From positions 1 to 62,401 of the forward strand of contig JAQTUW010000018.1 in assembly GCA_028707085.1 (NCBI GenBank): a stretch of DNA of 62,401 bases, written 5' to 3'. This document shows, piece by piece, positions 33,128 to 42,099 of the stretch (position 1 is the first letter of the stretch; each line of letters opens with the position of its first letter). The stretch is from Methylococcales bacterium. Its GTDB lineage: Bacteria > Pseudomonadota > Gammaproteobacteria > Methylococcales > Methylomonadaceae. The notes under the pieces are model-generated. The model did not search any database and was not told the DNA's origin. It saw only the letters and a program-made list of their open reading frames with translations. The translations under genes were made by a program, and so were the position numbers.

Positions 33128-34981
33128 ATGAAAATGACGAAGAACAACCAGCTGATCGCGGCTTTGGCGCTATCAGGGCTGATCGGTATTGCCCATGCCG
33201 ACGAAAAGGACGAATTGCTCAAATTGCGCAATACCACTGTCAATTTGATCAAACAGTTGGTCAAACAGGGTGTGCTGACCGATAAAATGGCTCAGGACAT
33301 GATCGAACAGGCCGAAGCGGACGCCGGCAAACAGGTGGCGGAAAGCAAGGCCGCTGCGGCTGGCGGCGGCGCGGGCATGGCTGCGGGCGCCGGGGCCGGA
33401 GCCGCCGCTGGCGCGGCTGAAAGCGCCCAGGCTGCCGGGCAGGCCGGAGCGGTCGCCAGGGGCGCTACGTCTGCCGCCGCCTCGGCCGCGAGGGAAGCTG
33501 TGCCAGCGGATGAAGTCAGGGTGGCTTATGTGCCGGATTTTATCAAGGACGAAATCAAGCAGCAGGTGCGTAACGAACTGCGCGCGGAAGTGGTCGGTGA
33601 TGTAATGCAGAAGGCCAAGGAAGAACAATGGGGTATTCCAGACGCGCTGCCGGAATGGACCCGGCGTTTCAAGCTGAGCGGGGATATCCGTCTGCGCGAG
33701 CAGTCCAGCCTGATGGCGAGCGACAATATCAGTCTGGCCCAAAATATGATAGGCCAGGATTATTTGAATTATGGCGCCATCAACGGCGCGAACGGCGTGC
33801 CGCAAGTCTCGCCAACCAGTCCCAACGCCTATTTGAATACCACGCATGACCAGAATATCGGCCGTGAACGATTCCGTTTGGGCTTTGACGCCACGGTGAA
33901 CGACTCGGTCGATGCCGGCATCCGTCTGACCACCGGTAACACACAGAATCCGGTTTCCACCAATCAGACCCTGGGCAATACCGGTTACGGTTATCAGTTT
34001 GCAGTTGACCGGGCTTTCCTGCGCTATACCGCGCTGGACAGTTCGAACTTCAACTGGCTGACGCTGATGGGCGGCCGTACCCTCAATCCGTTTTTTACCG
34101 GCGGCAGCGAGATGGTATGGGATGAGGATTTATCTTTCGAAGGCGCGGCGGCCACCGTGCGCCAGCATCTGGGCCCGAGCGAACTGCCCGATGAGATAGG
34201 CGGCAAAGGGCCGGTCATCTTCGGCACGGCCGGCATATTTCCGTTGCAGGCGCAGAATCCGTGGACCGGCCTGACCTCGTTGCAAAAATGGATGTTTGGC
34301 GGGCAGGCAGGGATCGATTGGGGTTTCGACAATCAGGATACGCTGAAAGCCGCCGCCGCCTTTTACGATTATCAGGGTATAAAAGGCGTCATCAACAAGT
34401 CCACGACCGACAATTCCTGCGCCGACAGTTCGCAGGACATCACCCAGTCCACCCCGCAATACATTCAGGGCGGCAACAGCATGGTGGGACTGTGCACCAC
34501 GGCGCAAGGCTCCTCTGTTTACGGCATGTATGGTCTGGCTTCGGATTACAAGATTCTGGATATCAACGCCTTGTATGACATGGCGTTGTTTTCTCCGATC
34601 CATCTGCGGCTTGCCGGCGATTTCGCCAAGAATGTCGGTTTTAACGCCAACAAGATTTATGCCTATACCGGTCAGTCTATCAGCAATCAAACCACGGGCT
34701 GGCAGGTCAAGGCCGATCTGGGCTGGACTAGAGTCGAAGTGCCCGGCAACTGGAGCGCATTTGCCGCGTACCGTTATCTGGAGCGTGATGCGGTTCTGTC
34801 GTCCTATACCGATTCCGATTTCCATCTGGGCAGCACCAACGTCAAGGGCTGGATATTCGGCGGCAATTACGGGGTGATGAAAAACGTCTGGTTGTCAGGC
34901 CGCTGGATGAGCGCCGATATGATTACCGGGCCGAATTACAGCATGGATATCTTGCAACTTGACATTAATACGCGATTCTAG
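33128..34981 (+). CDS. Putative porin with N-terminal helical and Ala/Gly-rich region
   Basis: 617 residues from ATG 33128, or 615 from ATG 33134, which has better spacing from AGGA at 33124. Signal peptide ends AHA. Residues 25-65 are a charged helix (LLKLRNTTVNLIKQLVKQG), 75-125 an Ala/Gly-rich flexible stretch, and 175-617 a beta-barrel starting RRFKLSGDIRLREQ and ending in aromatic-terminated DINTRF. It resembles the putative porin family. The periplasmic N-terminal extension could contact TonB or peptidoglycan. It is the fourth gene of the ExbB-ExbD-TonB cluster, 10 bp after the TonB-like gene, and is the best local outer-membrane candidate partner. Confidence 0.82.
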   Translation: MKMTKNNQLIAALALSGLIGIAHADEKDELLKLRNTTVNLIKQLVKQGVLTDKMAQDMIEQAEADAGKQVAESKAAAAGGGAGMAAGAGAGAAAGAAESAQAAGQAGAVARGATSAAASAAREAVPADEVRVAYVPDFIKDEIKQQVRNELRAEVVGDVMQKAKEEQWGIPDALPEWTRRFKLSGDIRLREQSSLMASDNISLAQNMIGQDYLNYGAINGANGVPQVSPTSPNAYLNTTHDQNIGRERFRLGFDATVNDSVDAGIRLTTGNTQNPVSTNQTLGNTGYGYQFAVDRAFLRYTALDSSNFNWLTLMGGRTLNPFFTGGSEMVWDEDLSFEGAAATVRQHLGPSELPDEIGGKGPVIFGTAGIFPLQAQNPWTGLTSLQKWMFGGQAGIDWGFDNQDTLKAAAAFYDYQGIKGVINKSTTDNSCADSSQDITQSTPQYIQGGNSMVGLCTTAQGSSVYGMYGLASDYKILDINALYDMALFSPIHLRLAGDFAKNVGFNANKIYAYTGQSISNQTTGWQVKADLGWTRVEVPGNWSAFAAYRYLERDAVLSSYTDSDFHLGSTNVKGWIFGGNYGVMKNVWLSGRWMSADMITGPNYSMDILQLDINTRF

Positions 34982-34993
34982 GCGGATGCCGGC

Positions 34994-35620
34994 ATGAATA
35001 AACATATGAAATTACGCCTGTTGCCGCTGTTGCTGATCGCCGGTCTGATACCCGCCGTACAGGCCGCGCCGCGTGATGCCGGCAAGCAGGACGGCGGCGC
35101 AGTTCAGAAATTGCAGGCGATGGTCAAGTCCCTGACTACCGAACGGGATGCGGCGAAAGCGGAAACGGCCAAACTGACGGCGGAACTGGAGCAGGTGAAA
35201 AAGGATAGTTCCAAATCGCTTGCCACGGCCACCGCCGCCAAGGAGCAACTGGACAGTGAATTGACCGCGCAAAAGAATAGCAATACCGAAGCCCGGGACA
35301 GGCTGGATAAGACCAATGCCAGACTGCTGGAGGTGATAGATAAATACAAGGCCATGAATCAGTCCAGAAACCAGTTGGACACAGAACTGAACGCCTTGAA
35401 ATCCAGGGAAGAGGCTACTGAGCAGCAGTTGAAAATTTGCGGGGAACACAACGTCAAGCTGCTGCAATCCGCAAAACAGTTACTGGATTTGTATCAGAAC
35501 AAGAATATGCTGTCCAGCGTATTTGAAGGCGAACCGGTCTTGCAGTTCAATAGCATCGAGATGGAAAACATCGTACAGGACTACGAAGATCAGCTCAATG
35601 CCGGCATATACAAAAAATAG
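34994..35620 (+). CDS. Periplasmic coiled-coil protein of the ExbBD-TonB operon
   Basis: 208 residues; not a recognised named family. Residues 1-24 are a signal peptide (LLPLLLIAGLIPAVQA). Residues 37-150 are a long heptad-rich coiled coil (LTTERDAAKAETAKLTAEL and following). The C-terminal part (150-208) has one Cys and ends IVQDYEDQLNAGIYKK. It starts 12 bp after the porin stop and is the last gene of the cluster. A structural or tethering role in the periplasm linking the motor and outer-membrane parts is plausible but not shown. Confidence 0.75.
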   Translation: MNKHMKLRLLPLLLIAGLIPAVQAAPRDAGKQDGGAVQKLQAMVKSLTTERDAAKAETAKLTAELEQVKKDSSKSLATATAAKEQLDSELTAQKNSNTEARDRLDKTNARLLEVIDKYKAMNQSRNQLDTELNALKSREEATEQQLKICGEHNVKLLQSAKQLLDLYQNKNMLSSVFEGEPVLQFNSIEMENIVQDYEDQLNAGIYKK

Positions 35621-35651
35621 CCGCAGGCGACAAGTTTCGACATAAACCGCG

Positions 35652-36560
35652 TTAGCTCATGCTTAAATACCGTTCGCCGGTATCATGGGCTACCGTCACC
35701 ACAGTTTTGCCGGATCCCAGGCGTTCGGCAATCCGTAGCGCCGCGCAGACGCTGGCACCGGTTGAAATGCCGGACAGGATGCCCTCTTCCTCTATCAGGC
35801 GTTTGCGAAACAGAAACGCCTGTTCGCTGCTGACCAGCTCCACGCCGTCCAGCAAATCGACTTCCAGGTTTTTAGGCACAAATCCGGCTCCTATGCCCTG
35901 AATTCGGTGCGGGCTGTGGCTCCCGCCGGAAATGACCGGCGATTCGGCCGGCTCTACGGCAATTGCCTGAAAATTGGGGTTGCGATTTTTGATGACATCC
36001 GCAACGCCGGAAATGGTGCCGCCGGTACCCACGCCGCAGACGAAGGCGTCGACTTCGCCGTCTGTCGCCGACCATATCTCCTGGGCTGTGGTCTGGCGGT
36101 GAATTTCCGGATTGGCGGGGTTTTCGAACTGTTGCGGCATATAGGCACCGGGCGTTTGCGAGACAATTTTCCGGGCTTTGGCGATTGCGCCGGCCATCCC
36201 TTCGCCGCCGGGAGTCAGCACGACTTCCGCGCCATACAGGCTTAACAACTGCCGTCTTTCCACCGACATCGTTTCCGGCATGGTCAGGATGCAATGATAG
36301 CCGCGCGCGGCAGCCACCATGGCCAGCGCGATGCCGGTATTCCCGGAAGTGGGTTCGACGATGCAACCGCCGGTTCTGATCAGGCCGGCTTTTTCGGCGG
36401 CCTGGATCATGGCCAGACCTATCCTGTCCTTGACGGAGCCGCCCGGATTTCTCGATTCAAGCTTAACCAGAACAGTCGCTGAATTGACGGGCACCATCCG
36501 CTGTAGTTTGACCAGCGGGGTGTTGCCTATTAATTGCGTAATGTTGCTTGCATAAGCCAT
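35652..36560 (-). CDS. cysK: Cysteine synthase A (O-acetylserine sulfhydrylase)
   Basis: 302 residues of the PLP fold-type II family. [14 protein letters not shown] contains the PLP Lys; [11 protein letters not shown] is the substrate loop; [16 protein letters not shown] binds the PLP phosphate. It makes cysteine from O-acetylserine and sulfide. A good ribosome-binding site (GAGGAG) precedes ATG 36560. It lies 13 bp downstream of degP on the same strand, so it may be expressed with the envelope-stress protease. A second cysteine synthase (CysM-type) occurs at 51657-52547. The CysK label rests on motif type; exact isozyme identity is moderately sure. Confidence 0.88.
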   Translation of the reverse strand: MAYASNITQLIGNTPLVKLQRMVPVNSATVLVKLESRNPGGSVKDRIGLAMIQAAEKAGLIRTGGCIVEPTSGNTGIALAMVAAARGYHCILTMPETMSVERRQLLSLYGAEVVLTPGGEGMAGAIAKARKIVSQTPGAYMPQQFENPANPEIHRQTTAQEIWSATDGEVDAFVCGVGTGGTISGVADVIKNRNPNFQAIAVEPAESPVISGGSHSPHRIQGIGAGFVPKNLEVDLLDGVELVSSEQAFLFRKRLIEEEGILSGISTGASVCAALRIAERLGSGKTVVTVAHDTGERYLSMS

Positions 36561-36573
36561 CGCATCTCCTCAA

Positions 36574-37983
36574 TTACTTTTCTAACCTTAAAGCTACAAA
36601 AATAGGGCTGCCATTACGTTGAACCAGTAGGGCAATGGATTTGGACACGGGCAACTTGCTGACAATTTTATTAAAATCGGCGGTATCGCGCACCACATTA
36701 TTCTGAATTCTCAAAATCACGTCACCGGTCTGTATTCCGGTTTCCTGGGCCGCGCCCTTACCGACTTTCTGCACAAAAACCCCATTTTTTTCGACCTGCA
36801 GTTGCTGGCGTTGTTCGGCGCTCAGGTCGGCTACGGCGATTCCCAGTCGATTGTTGATATTTTCAACAGGCGCGGCGGACTCGTTGGCCTGGGCGAGCGG
36901 CTGGGTAGGCAGTAAGCCGATTTTGACGGGCACATCCTGTTTTTCACCCTGGCGAATGATTTTAAGGGTGGCTTTTTCGTCGATAGGCGTTACACCGACT
37001 CTGGGCGGTAATTCACCGGATGTTTCTATGATTTGGCCGTTGTATTCAACGATGATGTCGCCAATTTGCAAGCCGGCCTTTTCGGCGGGGCCACCCGGAA
37101 TCACTCTGGCGATCAGGGCGCCGTATGGCCGATCCATGCCAAAGGATTCCGCCAGTTGCCGGCTGACATCCTGAATTTGTACCCCCAGCCAGCCGCGGGT
37201 GACCTTGCCCTTGCTCTTGATCTGGTCGACCACATTCATGGCCAGATCGATCGGAATGGCGAACGACAGACCCATATAGCCGCCGGAGCGGCTGTAGATT
37301 TGCGAATTGATGCCGACTACCTTGCCTTTCATATTGAACAGCGGGCCGCCGGAGTTACCGGGATTGATTGCCACATCGGTCTGGATAAAGGGGACATAAT
37401 TACCGTCCGGCAGGCTGCGGCCTTTGGCGCTGACGATGCCGGCGGTTACCGACTGGTCAAAGCCGAACGGCGTGCCGATTGCAAGCACCCATTCGCCGAC
37501 CTCCAGTTCGTCTGATGAGCCGATTTCGACCACCGGCAGATCCTTGGCTTCAATTTTCAGTAAAGCGACATCCGTGCTTTCATCGGAGCCTATTAATTTG
37601 GCGACCAGTTCTCTTCTGTCTTTCAATCTGACTATAATCTCAGAGGCATTGTTGACCACATGGCGGTTGGTCAGCACATAACCGTCTTTGGATATGATGA
37701 ACCCCGACCCCAGAGAACTGGTTTCTTTCGGCGCCATGCCTCGCCCCGGCCCTTGAAAATAATGCCGGAAAAACTCTTCCATGTCGGGCGGCAGATCCTG
37801 CGGTAATTGCTGTTCGCCTGAATCGTTCTGAACATCGGGAGCGGCTTTTTGGGTAGTGCTGATATTGACAACGGCATCGCCATTGTTTTTGACCAATTCG
37901 GTAAAATCGGGCAATTGTGCGAAAACAATCGAGCTAAAGAGCAATAAATAAGCCCCTGTTCCATAAACCAGCTTTCTAAGCAT
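36574..37983 (-). CDS. mucD: Periplasmic serine protease DegP/MucD (Do family)
   Basis: 469 residues from ATG 37983, which has GGGGA upstream; an upstream in-frame start would add 22 residues before the signal peptide. Residues 1-22 are the signal sequence ending VFA. The trypsin-like domain has TNRHVVNN (His), ESTDVALLK (Asp) and NPGNSGGPL (Ser), all intact. Two PDZ domains follow (about 260-350 and 370-469). It degrades or refolds misfolded envelope proteins. Its place after rpoE-mucA-mucB matches the Pseudomonas algU operon, though a 262-bp gap with a promoter-like site separates it from mucB. Confidence 0.93.
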   Translation of the reverse strand: MLRKLVYGTGAYLLLFSSIVFAQLPDFTELVKNNGDAVVNISTTQKAAPDVQNDSGEQQLPQDLPPDMEEFFRHYFQGPGRGMAPKETSSLGSGFIISKDGYVLTNRHVVNNASEIIVRLKDRRELVAKLIGSDESTDVALLKIEAKDLPVVEIGSSDELEVGEWVLAIGTPFGFDQSVTAGIVSAKGRSLPDGNYVPFIQTDVAINPGNSGGPLFNMKGKVVGINSQIYSRSGGYMGLSFAIPIDLAMNVVDQIKSKGKVTRGWLGVQIQDVSRQLAESFGMDRPYGALIARVIPGGPAEKAGLQIGDIIVEYNGQIIETSGELPPRVGVTPIDEKATLKIIRQGEKQDVPVKIGLLPTQPLAQANESAAPVENINNRLGIAVADLSAEQRQQLQVEKNGVFVQKVGKGAAQETGIQTGDVILRIQNNVVRDTADFNKIVSKLPVSKSIALLVQRNGSPIFVALRLEK

Positions 37984-38008
37984 GAAATCCCCACTCTTTT
38001 TGAATGTT

Positions 38009-38037
38009 AAAATAGATAATAGTATTAGTGTTGTCCA
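38009..38037 (-). promoter_or_regulatory. Candidate sigma-70-type promoter of degP
   Basis: On the minus strand TGGACA, a 17-bp spacer and TATTTT lie about 25 bp upstream of the degP start. The match to TTGACA-N17-TATAAT is moderate. The 262-bp gap to mucB suggests degP has its own promoter. Confidence 0.4.
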
Positions 38038-38245
38038 GGTCGATTTCAACCTTTAAAAACAATGGACTTACAGGGCGGACTGGTTTCATGCGCCCGCGCC
38101 GGCCGGCGGACAAAAGCTGAGGCCGGGCTTGCAAACCTGCAACTGCGTCCGCTAAAGTGAAGCGTAACTGCCGGAAACCGGCGGCATCCCGGCAGGGTAT
38201 TTTTGGCAAATGTGATTGTCAGTCACGCCGAATGATTGCAAATTT

Positions 38246-39190
38246 TTAACGTAAAGAAATGCCGGAGGCAATATATTCGACGGTTTTAGCCGGTACTTCG
38301 CCCAAAACAGTCAACTGAAAATTGTCTATCACCCGGCTGAAGGAGTGTACTGAGCCAAGGGAATGAAGGCCTTGAACAGTATCGTCATCCTTTGGTCCAA
38401 AATAGACGGAGACTGAGGAAAAACCGTCGCTGATTAGCAGATGATCCACCGCTTTCCGGGATTGATCGAGTGAATTGCGAATAAAAAATACCGTCCTGAA
38501 ACCTGCCGGCCAGTTATTCAATACGAAAGGCGCGTGTTCGATGGGCTCGGCTTGCGCAGCATGAATATGTTTGATCTGCAGGGTATTTTCATCAATATCC
38601 TTGCTGTCGTCGCGCTTGCCGCCATCGACCGCCATTTCGGTAAACACCACCTGCTCGAGTATGGCGCCGTTTTCGTCATAAGCCTCGGCTTTTAAAGGCA
38701 GGAAGTGCAGGGTTTCCACCCATATCTTTCGGGCGTAACGCAGCACATCCCTGGGTTGAATGCTGATGATCTGGGTAGGCTGCATGGCGACGGACTCCCT
38801 GCCAGCGGTGGTCAGGATATAAAAATTATCCAGATTGGCCGTGTCCTGCGGCACATTGACGATGAAGGAGCTGTCGATGGGATGATGATTGATGACTTTC
38901 CGGCCGGTTTCCCTGAACAGACAGCTTACTTCGCTGGCTTTGCGCGTGACCTCGCGCAAAGGCGAATTCAGCGAGGACAGGCGTTCCAGTTCAATGCCCT
39001 GATCCACGCCGTGCTGGTATTTCATGGTATCCAGTTGGCCGTTTTTCATGAAAATCACCGTGCCGTGATAATTCAGGGTTTTCATGGCGTGATTCATTTT
39101 TTCCAGCCACTGCTGAGGAGTCAAAATCTGATCGTCGGCTGCGGCGATGGAAATGGCCGTAAAAAAAACAGTTAATGTACGAAACAACAC
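38246..39190 (-). CDS. mucB: Sigma-E regulatory protein MucB/RseB
   Basis: 314 residues with a short signal sequence (ending SIAAA). QQWLEKMNHAMKTLNYHGTV is the typical start of the RseB N-terminal domain, which resembles lipoprotein-binding folds. Residues 210-314 are the second domain, which contacts the anti-sigma factor. It shields MucA/RseA from DegS-type cleavage until lipid or lipopolysaccharide signals accumulate. It starts 2 bp after the mucA stop, consistent with coupled translation. MucC/RseC is not present downstream. Confidence 0.9.
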   Translation of the reverse strand: MLFRTLTVFFTAISIAAADDQILTPQQWLEKMNHAMKTLNYHGTVIFMKNGQLDTMKYQHGVDQGIELERLSSLNSPLREVTRKASEVSCLFRETGRKVINHHPIDSSFIVNVPQDTANLDNFYILTTAGRESVAMQPTQIISIQPRDVLRYARKIWVETLHFLPLKAEAYDENGAILEQVVFTEMAVDGGKRDDSKDIDENTLQIKHIHAAQAEPIEHAPFVLNNWPAGFRTVFFIRNSLDQSRKAVDHLLISDGFSSVSVYFGPKDDDTVQGLHSLGSVHSFSRVIDNFQLTVLGEVPAKTVEYIASGISLR

Positions 39191-39192
39191 GG

Positions 39193-39720
39193 CTATTCCT
39201 GCTGAAAACCAACCACTCGCGCATAAGGTTGCGCCTGTCTGACATGATTGACGTACACGGAATTGTCATGGGCCTGAAGAAGGTCGTTAAAATGGTCGTC
39301 TACAGGGTCATGCCGAAGCTGCTGTTGAGAAGGTAGGGGTAGGGCAAGGGCGAATTGAGCCTGTCCGTAGGCTGTGTCCGGTTTTTCAATTTTATTGGCG
39401 GCCCAGATCATGGCCAGCATGATGGACGCCGCCACAGCCAGACTGGTTCTTCGCCAGTTGACGGCCCTGATGGCCGGTTTTCTGGCAGGCAGCAAAAAGC
39501 TGGGCTCATGCTGAATCTGCTGGCGGATTTTGTCGGCAAGGCCGTTATGCGGTGGCGGGCATTGCTGGTGCTTCAGAACCAGACTGAGAACTTGGTAACG
39601 TTGTAGTTTGCTCTTCAGCTCCTCGTCGCCGTGCAGTTTGCGCAGCAAGGCTAGCGCCTGATCCTTCCCAAGCTGGTCATCAATCAATAATGAAATTTTT
39701 TCGTTAAATTGTTCTTGCAT
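39193..39720 (-). CDS. mucA: Anti-sigma-E factor MucA/RseA
   Basis: 175 residues from ATG 39720. Residues 1-75 form the cytoplasmic sigma-binding domain (EQFNEKISLLIDDQLGKDQA); about 92-112 is the membrane segment (TSLAVAASIMLAMIWAA); the rest is periplasmic and would bind MucB. It holds RpoE inactive until regulated proteolysis. It begins 11 bp after the rpoE stop. The sequence is diverged from Pseudomonas MucA, but the architecture and position are diagnostic. Confidence 0.88.
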   Translation of the reverse strand: MQEQFNEKISLLIDDQLGKDQALALLRKLHGDEELKSKLQRYQVLSLVLKHQQCPPPHNGLADKIRQQIQHEPSFLLPARKPAIRAVNWRRTSLAVAASIMLAMIWAANKIEKPDTAYGQAQFALALPLPSQQQLRHDPVDDHFNDLLQAHDNSVYVNHVRQAQPYARVVGFQQE

Positions 39721-39731
39721 CAAAATACCTA

Positions 39732-40322
39732 CTAGTTGAGCAATGGCTTCAATTTTTCATCGATGGCTTCCCGGGCTCTGAAGATTCTGGAGCGCACGGT
39801 GCCTATCGGGCAGTCCATGGCTTCGGCGATCTCTTCATAGCTCATGCCTTCAAGTTCTCTCAGGGTTATGGCTATTCGCATTTCCTCGGGCAGCCTGTCA
39901 ATCGCAGTTTTGATGACCTGTACAATCTGTTCGTTCATCAAAAGATTGTCCGGACTATCCATGTCTTTAAGCTGCGCAGCGTTTTCAACCTGTTCTGCGT
40001 CCTGTACGTCGATTTCATAATCGAAATGCCGGCGGGAACGGGATAGCAGATAATTTTTTGCGGTATTGATCGCAATTCGGTACAGCCAGGTGTAAAACGC
40101 GCTTTCGCCCCTGAAGTCGCCCAGGGCGCGGTAAGCCTTGAGAAAAGTATCCTGGGCGACATCCTGCGCTTCGCTCGGATCTTTTACATAGCGGTTTACC
40201 AGGTGAACGATGCGGTGCTGATATTTAAGTACCAGGAGATCAAAGGCGGATTTATCCCCCTGTTGCACACGCAACACCAAATCCTGATCCAGATCTTCGC
40301 TGTGGTTAATCTCTTCGTTCAC
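39732..40322 (-). CDS. rpoE: RNA polymerase sigma factor RpoE/AlgU
   Basis: 196 residues of the ECF sigma group. Region 2 contains DVAQDTFLKAYRALGDFRG and FYTWLYRIAINTAKN; region 4 contains SYEEIAEAMDCPIGTVRSRI, the -35-binding helix-turn-helix. The only suitable start is GTG at 40322. It directs envelope-stress transcription (GAACTT/TCTGA promoters). A matching site lies just upstream, implying autoregulation. Order rpoE-mucA-mucB, divergent from nadB, matches the algU locus of pseudomonads. Confidence 0.95.
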   Translation of the reverse strand: MNEEINHSEDLDQDLVLRVQQGDKSAFDLLVLKYQHRIVHLVNRYVKDPSEAQDVAQDTFLKAYRALGDFRGESAFYTWLYRIAINTAKNYLLSRSRRHFDYEIDVQDAEQVENAAQLKDMDSPDNLLMNEQIVQVIKTAIDRLPEEMRIAITLRELEGMSYEEIAEAMDCPIGTVRSRIFRAREAIDEKLKPLLN

Positions 40323-40342
40323 TGCACTATATTCACAAAAAA

Positions 40343-40369
40343 GTAGACAGAATTAAACCGCATTAGTTC
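40343..40369 (-). promoter_or_regulatory. Candidate sigma-E (RpoE) promoter, autoregulatory
   Basis: Minus strand reads GAACTA, a 16-bp spacer, then TCTAC, close to the sigma-E consensus GAACTT-N16-TCTGA. The inferred transcription start would leave a leader of about 15 bases before the rpoE GTG. RpoE operons are known to be autoregulated in many gammaproteobacteria. Confidence 0.55.
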
Positions 40370-40450
40370 GGGCAATACAAAAAAAATTAACATCCATGCA
40401 AAACACGATATGATCTTCAGGATTCGAATACAACCCGACAGTACCCGACA

Positions 40451-42091
40451 TTGAGCCACAGATCCTCTCCATACTCAACACAAAACTACTTCGATATACT
40501 GATAGCCGGTAGCGGAGGCGCGGGCCTGAGTCTGGCGCTGCATCTCGCCGATACCTACAAGGTTGCGGTTTTATCCAAATTCGCCCTGACCGAGTGCAGT
40601 ACTTACTATGCGCAGGGCGGCATATCGGCTGTGTTTGACGACAAACACGACTCGATAGAATCGCACATCGAGGATACCCTGATCGCCGGCGCCGGACTTT
40701 GCGATCCGGAAATAGTCCGTCTCACGGTTTCCCAGGGCAGGCAAAGCATCCAGTGGCTGCGCGAACAGGGGGTGCACTTTACCGAAGAACGCAGTTCCAG
40801 CGGTAAAAAACGCCTGCATCTCAATCGCGAAGGTGGGCATTCCCATCGCCGCATCGTCCATACCGACGATGCGACAGGCAAGGAAGTGTCGCTGTCGCTG
40901 ATAGCTAGGGCGCAGGCCCATCCCAATATCACGCTGCTGGAATATCACAACGTGGTGGAGCTGATTACGGCCAGAAAACTCAAGGAAAGTCCGCAACGGG
41001 TGCTGGGGGCTTATGTTCTGGATAGTCAGTCCGGGAAAATAAACGCCATAGCCGCCAAAATAGTCGTGCTGGCCACGGGAGGCGCAAATAAGGTCTATCT
41101 CTATTCCACCAATCCGCACACCTCGTCCGGCGACGGTATTGCGTTAGCCTGGCGGGCGGGTTGCAGGGTCGGCAATATGGAGTTCATGCAATTTCATCCG
41201 ACCTGCCTGTACCACCCCAGCGCGCATTCATTCCTGATCAGCGAAGCGGTGAGAGGCGAAGGCGGATATCTCATTTTGCCGAATGGCGAACGTTTCATGC
41301 GCCGCTACGATGCCCGCATGGAACTGGCTCCGCGTGATATTGTGGCGCGGGCGATCGATAGTGAAATCAAAAAACTCGGTATCGATTGTGTCTATCTGGA
41401 CATCAGCCATAAAACCAGGGAATTTATTCAGAAACATTTTCCGACTATTTATATGCAGTGTCTGGAGCTGGATATCGATATCTGCCAGCAGCCCATACCG
41501 GTGGTGCCCGCAGCCCACTACACCTGCGGCGGGGTGTTGACGGACAGCAACGCCAGGACTGATGTGCCCGGCCTGTATGCGATCGGCGAAGTGGCCTGCA
41601 CCGGACTGCATGGCGCAAACCGCATGGCCAGTAATTCCTTGCTGGAATGCCTGGTGTTTGCCGAACAGGCCAACCGTGATATTCGCAGGCAGATAGATAG
41701 CATCTCCCGACCACCCGCACTGCCGGAGTGGGACGAATCGAAGGTCACGGACTCGGACGAAGAAGTGTTGATAGCCCATAACTGGGACGAACTCAGACGC
41801 TCGATGTGGGATTATGTCGGCATCGTTCGCACCAATAAGCGGCTGGAGCGGGCCATGAACCGGCTGATTCTGTTAAAAGCGGAAATTGCCGAATATTACG
41901 GGCAGTTCAGGGTCAGCAGCGATTTGCTGGAATTGCGTAATCTGGTCATCGTCGCCGAGCTTATCATTCGCTGCGCCCAGCAGCGCAAGGAAAGCCGGGG
42001 CTTGCACTTTACCCAGGATTATCCTTTGCCGGATAATAGCCGGCCGCCGCAAAATACCATCCTGATTCCGGAAAACTCAAAACCGAACTGA
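40451..42091 (+). CDS. nadB: L-aspartate oxidase
   Basis: 546 residues. The FAD-binding start [18 protein letters not shown], the [13 protein letters not shown] loop, [16 protein letters not shown] segment ([14 protein letters not shown]) and AAHYTCGGV are diagnostic of NadB rather than SdhA. It oxidises aspartate to iminoaspartate in NAD synthesis. No ATG fits; TTG at 40451 is the only start that leaves a proper Rossmann N-terminus. It is divergent from rpoE, sharing a 128-bp region, and recQ follows 8 bp after its stop. Confidence 0.93.
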   Translation: MSHRSSPYSTQNYFDILIAGSGGAGLSLALHLADTYKVAVLSKFALTECSTYYAQGGISAVFDDKHDSIESHIEDTLIAGAGLCDPEIVRLTVSQGRQSIQWLREQGVHFTEERSSSGKKRLHLNREGGHSHRRIVHTDDATGKEVSLSLIARAQAHPNITLLEYHNVVELITARKLKESPQRVLGAYVLDSQSGKINAIAAKIVVLATGGANKVYLYSTNPHTSSGDGIALAWRAGCRVGNMEFMQFHPTCLYHPSAHSFLISEAVRGEGGYLILPNGERFMRRYDARMELAPRDIVARAIDSEIKKLGIDCVYLDISHKTREFIQKHFPTIYMQCLELDIDICQQPIPVVPAAHYTCGGVLTDSNARTDVPGLYAIGEVACTGLHGANRMASNSLLECLVFAEQANRDIRRQIDSISRPPALPEWDESKVTDSDEEVLIAHNWDELRRSMWDYVGIVRTNKRLERAMNRLILLKAEIAEYYGQFRVSSDLLELRNLVIVAELIIRCAQQRKESRGLHFTQDYPLPDNSRPPQNTILIPENSKPN

Positions 42092-42099
42092 ATCCAGTC

